Below, one piece after another: positions 30,068 through 39,634 of a stretch of 64,000 nt of DNA; position 1 is the stretch's first letter, and every line of letters starts with the position of its first letter. The position numbers and the translations under genes were made by a program. Source of the DNA: Ophiobolus disseminans (taxonomy: Eukaryota; Ascomycota; Dothideomycetes; Pleosporales; Phaeosphaeriaceae); the NCBI GenBank assembly GCA_010093685.1, contig MU006221.1:342881-406880 (forward strand). The letters run 5' to 3'. The notes under the pieces are model-generated. The model made no database searches and had not been told where the DNA came from. It saw only the letters and a program-made list of their open reading frames with translations.

Positions 30068-33000
30068 CTAGATCTCCGCTTCATCAACAGCTTGCGCTTG
30101 CAGAGCGCGGTACTTCGTCTCAAGGATATGACGCCACACCCTTCGAATAGATTCGATGTGTGCTTGACCAGGGTTGGTCAAATGTGAGGCGTGGATGACG
30201 TGAGCGCGAGCCAGATCAGGTCGGGTATACTGCGTTAGGTAGGCAAGGTAGCCTACAAGCTCTTGATAGGTCTTCGTCCGAGCTCCGTTCGGTTCCTCGA
30301 GGGATTGTTCTAGGTAGTTCACCAGCATAGGTACCTCTGAAGGGCGGCCAGTCGAAATAATGTTGTATTTGGCGGCAACCTTGTCAATGTAGGCGTCCTG
30401 TACCAAGTGAATTGTACGTGCGTTGATGTCTCGAACAACGCGTATGCCTAAGAACCACTTGAGTTCTCCAAGGCATTTCAGGTTATAATGCTTATCAAGC
30501 TTCTTCTCAAACTCTTGATGTAGATGCCTGTTTGATGGATGGAAAGCCATCACAATATCGTCAACGTAGACGAACATGATCAACCAGCTGTTGACATAGA
30601 CGCATGGAAATCCTGGTACAGGCGTCAAGCCTAGAGACTTCAGTGTCTCTCTCAGGTCCTTGTACCACAAGAGCGGTGACTCTTTCAGTCCGTACAGGGC
30701 TCTCAGCACCTGTAGGAGCTCTCCATCTTTCTTGAAACCAGCTGGCGTCTCAGCATAGAGCTTTCGGTTAAGGGTAGCGTTGAGAAACGCGTTCGGTACG
30801 TCGTACTGAAGTAACTCTAAGCCAAATTGATTGGCTATTGCAATGAGTGCTCGAAACGTTCGCGCAGCTAGTGTAGCAGCGTAAGTGTCTCCGTATGGCT
30901 GTTGTAGGTCGCCGCGGACAACAAGTCGTGCCTTGAATCGATAGAGGTAGCCGTCCTTGTCGAACTTGTATGTGAATACCCACATCAGGGGTAGCACCTC
31001 TGCATCAGCAGTCTCTGCTGTTTGTGTTGTCTTGGCGAAGCAGCCTTTGCCCCAGATCTCGCGATACTCTTTCTGCGCAGCCTGTCGAAACTGCTCTCCA
31101 AACTGATGGTAATCTAGCTCTTGATATGATCGCGGAGCTCTCGGAACCTGCGAACGGTGTATCTTTGTTGTTGGCTCAGCCTTCAAGGCAGTTGAGAAAG
31201 CCTTAAGGTAGTCGTCAACTGATCCTCCGTATGAGACAGCGTGAGAGTGCCATCTCTCTGGCGCCTGGAGATCGGCATTTCGTCGTGTACGTCGTGGGCC
31301 TTCAATGACGTTGTCCGTGCTGAGATCGAGGTTTCGACGTCTTGGAGCGTTGTTCTCATGTCGATCAGGTATGTAGCCTTCGATCTGCGTTGCTGAAAGG
31401 TCTTGAGATCCTTGCTCAACGTCGTATTGTTGTTCTTGAGCTAACTGCTCATCCAGAGCGCGTTGCTCTTGTTCTGTGGACAGTGAATCGTCTCGTCCGT
31501 ATTGTTGGTTTTGAATTGGAGTTTCTGGAGTCAGCAATCCTGTGTCAGGCTGCTCCTTATCCTGTTCTGTCACCTCACCCCCCATCTGAGACTCCGTGAG
31601 CGCAGATGTGTGTACAGGTTGTCGACGGCGTTGTCGAGTCGTTAAAAGATCTTCGATTGCCATGTCGTCAGATTCAACCTCCTCTGGAAACGCGAGAAGC
31701 TCGATGACCTCTTCAATCACTGATTCTTGAGCGTAGCCTTGCAGGCCTTCGTAGAATTTCGTGGGCTCGAAGATGACGTCTCGTGTGCGTATGACCTGGT
31801 CCTTGGTAGGCAGCCAGATTCTGAAGATGTTGGTAGAGTCGTAGCCAACAAGGTGGCCAATCAGCGCTCTGCTTTCGAGCTTGTCCGCGCGCTTCAGCGA
31901 GCGGTTGAGTACGTAGGCTCGACAGCCTATCGGTTGCATGTGTTGAACCTTTGGCTTTGTTCCCCATACAACTTCATACGGTGTCTTCCATTGCAGCGCT
32001 TCTGTTGGTGTCCGATTCAGCGCGTATGCTGCTGTTCGAATCAGCTCATGAGCCAAAGACTTAGGCAGTCCTGCTTGGATCCTCATGGCTCTGGATCGGA
32101 TAACAAGCAGCGATCCTGCTCGTTCTGCCAGTCCGTTCTGCTCTTCGGTGTACTCGGCTCGTGGCTCGTATCGAATACCAAGGTCTCTGCAAAGTTCTTC
32201 CAAGAAATTGGGTGATGTGCCATATCCACGTTCGTTGTCTGTCTTGATAGCTGTTACGTCGCAGTCAAAAACACGCTGTATGCTGCGTATATCCTGGATC
32301 AACCATCGGCTCAGAAACGGCTTTGATCGATGAGGGAAAGTGGAGACTTTGTGCCATTTTGAGTATTGATCAACAGAGTGTCCAGCCCATCGATCTCCGT
32401 TTAAGCAGGCTTCTCCTTGAGGTACCAGCTGAATAACATCCACGGAGACTCGATAGAATGGCTTTTGAGCTTGGTCCTCCTGTTGTCGCCGAGAGATCTG
32501 CTTTGTCAACTTTGACTCTGTACAGACAGTACAGAACTCGTTAGTGTCGCCTTCAACGACAAGACCGTCGACGTTCGCTGTGAGCTTCTCGATCGCTTTC
32601 TTGCCAGGATGACCCCACATCTGGTGGGCTGTCCTAGTATTGACTGTCTGATCTGGGCGCGGAGCCTTTGAAGGTCGGTAGGTAGTGCCGAAAGATGACA
32701 GCAAAGTCGGCTTCGGTCGGCGCGAGGCTTCGGCGTCCACCAGCCAGTGTCCTCCGTCGTGCTCCAGGTACGCGAGTATGTTTCCTGGATCGTCCTTGTA
32801 CAGGAGATCCCGTCCTGAATCGAAGTGTATGCCCAGCTTCCTGCAACGAGCCAAGCCAATCAGGCTAGTGATGAAGCCTTCGACGTAGGCAACGTGAGTG
32901 AGCCTCAGCGATCGTGCGCCTGCGGGCGTGTTTGCCATGAGCTCCATACTTCCCCAGGCCGTAATTTGGACACGTCCAGTTCCAGCTCCTACGAACTCGG

Positions 33001-34330
33001 TCGCAGTAGCGTCGTACTCTCTTGTCCATCCCTTCCAGTCCTCAGTGTTGATCACATGAGTGTTGGAGCCAGGGTCAAGTATCCATCGGTTGCTGAGCTT
33101 GTCAATATCCTCTTCCATGCTCACTGCTGTGTAGAGGTTGTCTTCTGGCTTCATGTCATTGTCGTGTACGACCGTTCTCGTTTCGACTTGATCGTCGTCG
33201 TTATCCAGAGCAGGTTGCTCCAGGTCTTGTATCATGTACCGTACAGTGTTTGCTGTAGGTCTGGTGGGACGGCTGCCATCGTCCATGGCAATGCTCCCTC
33301 CACCATCTTGTTGCTTTGCGCACCACTTGTCAAGCGCCTTGTTGATCTTGTCTTTCAAGTCGTTGTCGGCGGCTAGGGCGGCGTCAAGCTTCTTTCGGCC
33401 AGTTGCATTGGCGTAGGCCTTGGGTCTTCGTGGGTGCTCGGTGTTGATCAACCAGCAGTCAACCCAGTAATGTTTTAAGCCACATGGGCATTTCGGTTTC
33501 GCCTTGTTGCCATCATTGTTGCCATCCTTGTTTTGCTGCTGAGGCTTAGCAGCGTCGAGCTCTGCTGCCATTGAGCTGAGTCCTGTCGACAGCGGTCGCA
33601 CTCGCTTGAGGTAGGTGGTGAACTTGCTAACGTAGTCCTCCACTGACGGGATAGCAGTGCCAGCGTCCTCCAGGTCGATCAAGGCTCGCAGGCCTGATGT
33701 ACCATACTCAGGATCAATCGTTCTGCAGGCAACAAGGAAATCTTCCTGTGCCCTTGATCCCATTGTCTCAGGAACCTGTGCGGCCATGCACATGTTGGTG
33801 ATCTCCACCCAAGAGCGTAGCCATTCCTCAACCTTCCTGCCGCGTGGCGGCGTCTGGAGGGCTTTGTATCGTGCGATCAGATCGCGTTGTCGTGATGCGT
33901 CAGACGGTGCAAGGTGCTTCTTCAGCGTTGTCAGTCGCTCGTATGGCGTATCCTTGCTCTCAATCAGGTAAAGGTGCTTTGCTGCGATCGTTTTGCTGAT
34001 CTCAGAGTTAAACTCAGCAAGAGCCTTCTTCTGGCGCCTGAACTCAAGGTCCTTGCGCTCCCATCGCTCATACTCCCATTGATACAGCTTCTGCTGTGCG
34101 GTAGTAAGGTGAGCAATTGACGTTGCGTCATTGTTGTGATCTTTCACCTGAGGTTCAATTGGTGCCGTTAACGTAGGCAAGACCGCTGCCTTCGTGGCAG
34201 GGTCAACGTACTGCCAGAGTTCGTTCTTCTGTGCAGTATCCTTTCGAATGAACAGCCACTTGTGCCAGTTGTCAGCTCGATCGAGGACGACAGTCACTCG
34301 GGTGACCGCAGGGTCTGACTCAGTAGTCAT
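30068..34330 (-). CDS. Copia Gag-Pol polyprotein (Gag, protease, integrase, reverse transcriptase)
   Basis: 1,420 codons. Gag-like helical domain about 75-250. A Cys/His knuckle-like CPCGLKHYWVDCW is at 281-293. The protease active site is WILDPGSNTHV (Asp about 419; DPG instead of the more usual DSG). The integrase zinc site has His 569, His 574, Cys 600 and Cys 603; the integrase core has Asp 631, Asp 698 (KTDNERG) and Glu about 730 (EEQNGLAER). Reverse transcriptase runs from about 1115 to 1330, with YDVPNAF and the catalytic YVDD at 1255-1258. A long acidic/Gln-rich linker separates integrase from reverse transcriptase. Translation stops at TAG 30068-30070 before RNase H. The element would make cytoplasmic virus-like particles and reverse transcribe its RNA; with RNase H cut off, this copy may depend on other copies. 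Confidence 0.95.
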   Translation of the reverse strand: MTTESDPAVTRVTVVLDRADNWHKWLFIRKDTAQKNELWQYVDPATKAAVLPTLTAPIEPQVKDHNNDATSIAHLTTAQQKLYQWEYERWERKDLEFRRQKKALAEFNSEISKTIAAKHLYLIESKDTPYERLTTLKKHLAPSDASRQRDLIARYKALQTPPRGRKVEEWLRSWVEITNMCMAAQVPETMGSRAQEDFLVACRTIDPEYGTSGLRALIDLEDAGTAIPSVEDYVSKFTTYLKRVRPLSTGLSSMAAELDAAKPQQQNKDGNNDGNKAKPKCPCGLKHYWVDCWLINTEHPRRPKAYANATGRKKLDAALAADNDLKDKINKALDKWCAKQQDGGGSIAMDDGSRPTRPTANTVRYMIQDLEQPALDNDDDQVETRTVVHDNDMKPEDNLYTAVSMEEDIDKLSNRWILDPGSNTHVINTEDWKGWTREYDATATEFVGAGTGRVQITAWGSMELMANTPAGARSLRLTHVAYVEGFITSLIGLARCRKLGIHFDSGRDLLYKDDPGNILAYLEHDGGHWLVDAEASRRPKPTLLSSFGTTYRPSKAPRPDQTVNTRTAHQMWGHPGKKAIEKLTANVDGLVVEGDTNEFCTVCTESKLTKQISRRQQEDQAQKPFYRVSVDVIQLVPQGEACLNGDRWAGHSVDQYSKWHKVSTFPHRSKPFLSRWLIQDIRSIQRVFDCDVTAIKTDNERGYGTSPNFLEELCRDLGIRYEPRAEYTEEQNGLAERAGSLLVIRSRAMRIQAGLPKSLAHELIRTAAYALNRTPTEALQWKTPYEVVWGTKPKVQHMQPIGCRAYVLNRSLKRADKLESRALIGHLVGYDSTNIFRIWLPTKDQVIRTRDVIFEPTKFYEGLQGYAQESVIEEVIELLAFPEEVESDDMAIEDLLTTRQRRRQPVHTSALTESQMGGEVTEQDKEQPDTGLLTPETPIQNQQYGRDDSLSTEQEQRALDEQLAQEQQYDVEQGSQDLSATQIEGYIPDRHENNAPRRRNLDLSTDNVIEGPRRTRRNADLQAPERWHSHAVSYGGSVDDYLKAFSTALKAEPTTKIHRSQVPRAPRSYQELDYHQFGEQFRQAAQKEYREIWGKGCFAKTTQTAETADAEVLPLMWVFTYKFDKDGYLYRFKARLVVRGDLQQPYGDTYAATLAARTFRALIAIANQFGLELLQYDVPNAFLNATLNRKLYAETPAGFKKDGELLQVLRALYGLKESPLLWYKDLRETLKSLGLTPVPGFPCVYVNSWLIMFVYVDDIVMAFHPSNRHLHQEFEKKLDKHYNLKCLGELKWFLGIRVVRDINARTIHLVQDAYIDKVAAKYNIISTGRPSEVPMLVNYLEQSLEEPNGARTKTYQELVGYLAYLTQYTRPDLARAHVIHASHLTNPGQAHIESIRRVWRHILETKYRALQAQAVDEAEI

Positions 34331-34500
34331 TGTTGACTGTGTATTAGTGGTTGGCGGCTCCGCACAGTATGATCAATCGTGATCTCGATCGTGGGTACCT
34401 ATCAGTGGGTCGGCGGCTCCGTACAGTATAATCAATTGTTGATCTCGATCGTAGGTGCCAATTAGTTGTTGTGAGTGAGCAAGCTATCTAGTCGCAATCC

Positions 34501-34511
34501 GGGCTCATAAC
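34501..34511 (-). other. Copia primer-binding site
   Basis: Directly inside the 5' LTR the minus strand reads GTTATGAGCCC. This is complementary to the anticodon stem-loop of fungal initiator tRNA-Met (GGGCUCAUAAC), recalled from the yeast tRNA. Copia-type elements are known to prime from such an internal half-tRNA site. Confidence 0.75.
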
Positions 34512-34722
34512 TGTCGCGGTGTGAGAATGCAATATATTGAAGTGTATTGTTCTGTTGTTCTGTTTGTGTGCTTGTGTGCACCTCTCAGAAGGCTAGCAGC
34601 AGGGTCTGTTTACATAACGTATCTACGATACTGTTGAGGTAAGAGGTGCTCAATAACTGAGGAAGCAACGCCAGACCACTGCACGCAGCACACGTGACAC
34701 ACGTTCCTCATAAACCGTCACA
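34512..34722 (-). repeat. Copia 5' LTR
   Basis: 211 bp, same ends as the 3' LTR (TGTCGCGGTG to CCGTCACA on the plus strand), followed by the AATGA target duplication. Confidence 0.93.
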
Positions 34723-34802
34723 AATGAGATGCCAATTTGAATTCCAGCAACGTCAGTCCCATTCTCATCCTTTTTTCAGTGACGAGTCTTACTTCGTTTC
34801 TT

Positions 34803-34965
34803 TGTCGGAGGTGAGAGACAGGGCAAAAGGAGGAAAAAGGTTGTTGTATTGAGGGGAGCTACAGCAAGCGACTATATACACAAATGAGCTGAGTAAGCAG
34901 AAATGAAGGGTCACGTGAGTAGAGCATTCAAAGTGTACTTAGTGCACGAAGGTGCCAGGCTGACA
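34803..34965 (-). mobile_element. Short LTR-like repeat, family 1, copy c
   Basis: 163 bp, TGTCGG...CTGACA on the plus strand, inverted relative to copy b and nearly identical to it. Its outer flank is TTCAT (34966-34970; ATGAA on the minus strand) and its inner flank TTCTT. The outer flank pairs with the inner flank of copy b. The repeat supplies the last eight codons and the stop of the gene reading into it from 36276. Confidence 0.88.
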
Positions 34966-36276
34966 TTCATCTACCTCTCTTGAGTCATCATGCTCCTGGT
35001 TCATGAGCGTATCCTGGAGTTGGTATTTGACATCTTGTTCCTCCTCGCGCTCTCGGACATCCTTGGCATACGCTATCTCCATCCCCGCCACCAACTGCTC
35101 GGCGAAGCCCTTTTTGGGACGCGTCCCCGTATGCACGTAGCTAAGTGCACCAACACCGTATTTTGACAGGCCATCGGCGTCCCACTCAGATATTGCCGGC
35201 CGAGCAGGAGGCATGAGAAGTTTATCTAGCTGAGCGGCTGTGAGGCCGGATGGGCTGTCGTATTTGAACTTGAAGTCATTCTCCGCTGAGGGCATGAAGA
35301 ACTCTTCAGTGTCAATAATACGTGGCTTTGGCCGTCTACCACCCTTCTTCGCCTTTTCAACCGTGGCACGCGTCTCAATGGGTGCCTGAGGCACCGGATC
35401 TAGCATCTTTGTGTCGGTCATGAGCTGGCTCTCTTCCTTGATCAAGCTGAGGGATTCACGCATGGCGCTCTCTGCTGGATCTGTTGCGTGTGCTGGCCAC
35501 GACAATTTGAGTAGTGCAAGAGCAGCTTCATGGAAGTTATGCTCTTCAGAAGCCTGTGACTCAAGCGTTGTGCTCTTTAGTGGGTCCGTTGGGTGCGGTA
35601 GATGAGCAAGCTGAAGCAATGCCCGAACCGCGTCTTGCCGGTTACGTTCGTCGATGTCTCGAATATCCCCATCTTCTGCAGTTTTCTCAAATATGGCTTT
35701 TGGACTGCCTTCGACGGTCCGTACCGAGGTCGTGATAGACGCCGAAGATTCACGACTCGTATTCTGCTTAGATCTTCGACCTGCGCGAAGCGACTCGGTG
35801 TCCACAGACGGATCTTGATGGAACTTCTCAGTGTACTGGACAGCTTTACGCTTACGTCCGGAGCGACGAACCTGTGGCTTGTGTTCCTCGATATCTTTGG
35901 ACGCGATTGATGAAGCTTGCGGAGGGGAAGCCACATTCGTGCTGTCGTCTGGGTTCAGTGGTCGATGTGGCAGGCTCTCCAAAATGAAAGATGGAATAGC
36001 AACGTAGTCATGACGTCTCTCGATATATCTCATGGTAGCAGACGCGGAGATTGGGCGCTGATCTGACAATATCTCGTGAACGACTAGCTGACGGCCCGCG
36101 GCACACTCAGCTCTATGCTTGACTTCTTGTGCCGTTCGATCAACAAATATAGCAGAGAACGGCTCAGGGCCGAGTTTATGCATCTGAGTTGGCCGATCGT
36201 CGTTTGTATTCTCCTCAATATGACGCTTCAGACCTCGCTGAACGGCCTTCGTAGTGGGCGCGGCTACGTCAATCAT
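34939..36276 (-). CDS. Hypothetical nuclear-type protein with repeat-derived C-terminus
   Basis: ATG 36276 (MIDVAAPTTK) to TAA 34939, 445 residues; the frame is open to 36300 but without an ATG. Charged and mostly disordered, with basic clusters (RRSGRKRKAVQ, KKGGRRPKPR) that could be nuclear localisation signals. Two similar helical segments (AVRALLQLAHLPHPTDPLKST and AALALLKLSWPAHATDPAESA) form an internal repeat. A conserved-looking C-terminal block begins SGLTAAQLDKLLMPPAR. No known domain. The last eight residues (CQPGTFVH) are encoded by the LTR-like repeat copy c; the native end probably lies at 29150-29218. Confidence 0.7.
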   Translation of the reverse strand: MIDVAAPTTKAVQRGLKRHIEENTNDDRPTQMHKLGPEPFSAIFVDRTAQEVKHRAECAAGRQLVVHEILSDQRPISASATMRYIERRHDYVAIPSFILESLPHRPLNPDDSTNVASPPQASSIASKDIEEHKPQVRRSGRKRKAVQYTEKFHQDPSVDTESLRAGRRSKQNTSRESSASITTSVRTVEGSPKAIFEKTAEDGDIRDIDERNRQDAVRALLQLAHLPHPTDPLKSTTLESQASEEHNFHEAALALLKLSWPAHATDPAESAMRESLSLIKEESQLMTDTKMLDPVPQAPIETRATVEKAKKGGRRPKPRIIDTEEFFMPSAENDFKFKYDSPSGLTAAQLDKLLMPPARPAISEWDADGLSKYGVGALSYVHTGTRPKKGFAEQLVAGMEIAYAKDVREREEEQDVKYQLQDTLMNQEHDDSREVDECQPGTFVH

Positions 36277-37363
36277 GACTGAGATAGGTGATACCGACAC
36301 GATAGTTGTAGATTTCTGGTGCCTGAGAGAATCCTACTGTTCGAATATGTTTCGATCTGAGGAGTCAAAGCTCCTAAGGGTGAGCTGGTATGAACTGCAG
36401 CAGCAATGGATTCTGGTACTTTATGGAGGTGAGACTGATAAGCTGTAGGCCCGAGAAGCGGTGCGCTTACAGTGTTGAAGCCTGATGTTGGAGCAGTTGA
36501 GTGTGCACAGTAATGCAGCGCAAGCGCCTCGTGAAGTGCGCGGCTCCCTTTGAGAAAGAGGTAGTGAACACAACATCGCCTTCTTGGATGTACCTCAGTC
36601 AGATGGCGAAGAGTTGCTAGTCACCTGTACAATAGACCATGCTTTGAATTAACGTTTACTTTAGGACCTTCGTGATCTGTGGGACCGCGTCTGGGAATCG
36701 CCATCGACTATCGCATTCCATGTGTATCCCAGGAGTACGTTGTGCACTTTCGGGTGATGTATCTCGTATATGCAACAGGATTGTCAGAGTCAGCGCAATC
36801 TGTCATCTAGGTATACATCGACCTGAACCCGTGCATTTCGTGGACGCCTTCGACCGAGTACGGCGGCGGCGGCGATGACAACTACGACGACGGAGGATGG
36901 GAATTTTCTCCCGACACGCTGCACAGATCGACACTGCTTCAGAGAATGAACATCTTGATTTTCGGTTTTAGTTGAGCTGAATTGGCGAATTGCGACATGG
37001 AGAGAATTATGTATGGTAGTCACGACGTGGCGGCTTCGTGCTCAAATATGTCCGAAGATGGTCGGGTCCTGCAGCCTCGAGCACGGGCGACTGCCGCAAC
37101 TTCGACGACCATTGAACATTGCCATTTCTTACTCTATAACGTCTAAAGAAATAAGAAACATGTAGAAGATGTGAGTGAAGGCAAGATTCTCACATTGTTT
37201 GAGGCGATTCGATTATCTAATGTGTTCCCATAGGTCCATGGATGCGATAGCAATATAGGTCATGTGCCTAGGTACCTTCACTGGCATACAATGTCGCCAC
37301 TCATCAATTCCGCAACCACTCATATCCGACCGCTTTTGAAACAGCATAATTTCCAATATCTTC
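36277..37363. other. Intergenic region
   Basis: About 1.1 kb upstream of the gene starting at 36276. Only short unstructured frames are present. No repeat, RNA gene or splice-supported exon was recognised. It presumably contains the promoter of the minus-strand gene near its left edge. Confidence 0.4.
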
Positions 37364-37577
37364 TGTGGGAATAGAGCAGAGATGAAGAAGAAGGTTGATT
37401 GTTCTATAGAGTAGACAAGCAAGATTATATACAAGAGTAGGCGTAAGCATATGATGTGGAAAGAGTGGCTGTGGAAGCCATGGAAGGTACTGGAATGTAC
37501 CGTGCTCATGTAAGCTCATGTATCGGACCAATAGAGGATCACGATGTACCAATGAGGTTGAGCTGCTAGGTCTGACA
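37364..37577 (-). mobile_element. Short LTR-like repeat, family 2
   Basis: 214 bp, TGTGGGAATA...GGTCTGACA on the plus strand, with the exact 5-bp target duplication TCTTC on both sides (37359-37363 and 37578-37582). On the minus strand it starts TGTCAGACC, has a TATATAATC box and then a region like family 1 (GAACAATCAACCTTC). It is clearly related in layout to the 163-bp repeats but distinct in sequence. Confidence 0.75.
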
Positions 37578-37677
37578 TCTTCAATCGTCAACACTCTAAC
37601 GACGTTGCCGGAATGACAGCAGCAGAACGACGACATCCACGTATCAGCACGCGCCCTCCCCATTACACCTCCAAGTA

Positions 37678-38565
37678 TCAATCCCAGTCATCGCTATCAT
37701 CGTACTTCTCCAACGGTACAAAGTTCCCATCCTCATTCTTTCGCATCCTCACACTAGGCACGCGAGAAGCCTTCTCTGCAAGCACATTCCCCCTCTTCAC
37801 CTCGACAATGCCTCCCAGCTCTTCGTTCGTCTTATCCACGTGTCTCTGCCGCAGTTCCAAGTCCTTCGTCCTTCCTCTCCCAATCAAGTTCCTGCCTTTC
37901 TTCTTCTCCCTCTCGACCGCCCTTTCGGGATATTTCTCGGGCCAGCCGTCGTCTCTCCACGACTCAAGCCGATGCTGCGCGCGGTGCGCATTAGTGTCCT
38001 GGGGCTTCTTCGACGTTTGGAACTCTGGAATGAGCGGCTGTGCATACTGAGGCTCCAGTGGCTTAAGGATCTGGCTAGCTGTACGGAAAACTGGGTCGTT
38101 TGGCTCTGCGGATATGTTGCGGAGGACGACTTCGACTTGCCGTGTAGCTTCGGTGTCGATTCTTTTGTGGAGGTCTGGACTTTTGCCTATTGATTTCAAG
38201 GCTTGTTCGTATATTTCGAGCACGGCTGCGCGTGTGATTGTGTTTTGGGTGCCGTCGCCGCTTTCTCGTTCGGTTTCCTTCGCGTAGCGGTCTCGGGTTT
38301 TCTGGAGCTCAACTGTTGTTTTCCCAGCGGGTGTGGTCCGATGTTCTTGCTGGATCGAGGAACGTTGTTGTACCCGTTCGTCAACGAGAAAGTCGTCAAC
38401 AGGCGCTTTGGGCATGTGTTGGTGCGAAAGTAGGCACGAGGTCGAAGGTGGAGATTTAGGTTGTTGAGAGTCATGAGCAGTTGTTGCATCCAGAGGGAGC
38501 GAGATGGGGAACGGTGGAAGTCGTGTTGGCGGCGGCGCTCCTCCCTGGCGAAGGTAGCAAAGCAT
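37678..38565 (-). CDS. Hypothetical charged protein
   Basis: Frame from ATG 38565 (or, more protein-like, ATG 38415, MPKAPVDDFLVDERV) to a stop at 37678, up to 295 residues. From residue about 50 on it is charged and largely helical (for example TVELQKTRDRYAKETERES). A central segment reads AAVLEIYEQALKSIGKSP. A C-terminus rich in Lys/Arg follows and ends in acidic YDDSDDWD. No family recognised. The first 50 residues of the long version are Pro/Ser-rich and may be untranslated. It lies about 100 bp from the family 2 repeat. Confidence 0.6.
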   Translation of the reverse strand: MLCYLRQGGAPPPTRLPPFPISLPLDATTAHDSQQPKSPPSTSCLLSHQHMPKAPVDDFLVDERVQQRSSIQQEHRTTPAGKTTVELQKTRDRYAKETERESGDGTQNTITRAAVLEIYEQALKSIGKSPDLHKRIDTEATRQVEVVLRNISAEPNDPVFRTASQILKPLEPQYAQPLIPEFQTSKKPQDTNAHRAQHRLESWRDDGWPEKYPERAVEREKKKGRNLIGRGRTKDLELRQRHVDKTNEELGGIVEVKRGNVLAEKASRVPSVRMRKNEDGNFVPLEKYDDSDDWD

Positions 38566-38924
38566 GATGAGTCGCGGCAAGCGCGCGCAAAGTTTGCTAT
38601 GATCACAATTAGCAATCGTTCCCTATGATTGTGACTTTGGCGTGCGGCTGTAGGTGAGAAGGCTGCGCTGTGTTGAAAAGAATCTGAGGATTGAGTGATA
38701 TGATGTGTGGCAACTTAGCTCCATTTTAGGAAATAGGGTGCTATTGGGTCAGTATACGTCACCGGCACTTTATTCCATCTTCAGTATCTCGATTCTTTGG
38801 ATTTATGAGAACATCCATCGCCAGTTTTACATTCATTTCACGATTATGCTCCGTAAACTACTGTGAATCGAAACAGGACGCTGCCATTCATTCCACACTC
38901 CCAACAGTGAGCCAACAGGAATTT

Positions 38925-39634
38925 TCAATCCCACTCAAACATAGCTTCTTCACCCGAGATGCGGCGCCAGGCCTTTCTGTATCGCAACGTCAGTCATCAT
39001 CTTCACCTTCACTTCCTGCGATGACTTACGTTCTCTTGTTGTACCTCTGCATCCTCAAATAGAACTTGTCGTTTGTTCTCGCGCGGCGTACAGTAGTGCG
39101 ACCAAATATCAGGATGAGCGACTGTGGCTTAGTTGCTTCCCTATCCGCCATCTCAACGTCAGTATTGTCGCCTTCCGTGATGTCCTTACTGGCATTGGGC
39201 CTGCGTCCAGGGACTTGGTCGCTCTTTGCCAGCTTCATTTTCTTGAACTCCCGGCTCTTGTAGTATGCAGATGTGCCAGCGAGTTCAGCGAGTTTGACGT
39301 CGCGCTCACCCTCCCAGTCATATATGGCGGGTTTGTGAGATGGTGCGGATGTTTCGCACTCGCGTCGTGTCACGAGAACCGGCTGATGCATCGGTGGTTG
39401 GAATGCTGGGGGCATGCGGAACGTTCCCATCACCGGCACTGTACGAGTCGTTGTAGATGGTGTGGTGTTTACGTTCTCGCCAGGGCTGAAATAGTTATAC
39501 GGTTTCGGACATTGCGGCAGTTCTGAGATGGTCGACATCGGCGCTTTTGGCACAGAACCCATGTCTGGTGCAGCAGAAATGTCACTGCTATCACTAGGTC
39601 TTTCGAAAGCGACTTTCTTGGGTTCTGAGTTCAT
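38925..39634 (-). CDS. Hypothetical protein, two exons
   Basis: Exon 1 runs 39634-39030 (ATG 39634, MNSEPKKVAF). A 53-nt intron at 38977-39029 has donor GTAAGT and acceptor GATACAG. Exon 2 runs 38976-38925 and adds KAWRRISGEEAMFEWD then TGA. Total about 218 residues. The first half is Pro/Ser/Thr-rich. The second half is charged, with IYDWEGERDVKLAELAG and KSREFKKMKLAKSD, and ends basic/aromatic. The splice creates a sensible acidic end, supporting the join. No known domain. Confidence 0.65.

Larger units (their letters stand above)
29266..34722 (-). mobile_element. Full-length Copia-type LTR retrotransposon
   Basis: 5,457 bp on the minus strand, bounded by two 211-bp LTRs that appear identical, and by the exact 5-bp target duplication AATGA (29261-29265 and 34723-34727). 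Internal order is Gag, protease, integrase, reverse transcriptase, RNase H, which defines the Copia (Pseudoviridae-type) order. A primer-binding site and a polypurine tract adjoin the LTRs. LTR identity indicates a recent insertion. The single visible lesion is an in-frame TAG between reverse transcriptase and RNase H. The element sits inside the spacer between two inverted short repeats. Confidence 0.95.

Noticed and set aside
30068..30070. TAG before RNase H as a programmed readthrough site
   Set aside because: Not excluded, but known Copia elements normally have RNase H in the same open frame, and TAG lesions occur in the other transposons of the window, so mutation is the simpler reading.
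28983..34965. Copies b and c as the two LTRs of one retrotransposon
   Set aside because: They are inverted, not direct. The segment between them contains a complete Copia element with its own LTRs and duplication, and no other retroelement internal region.
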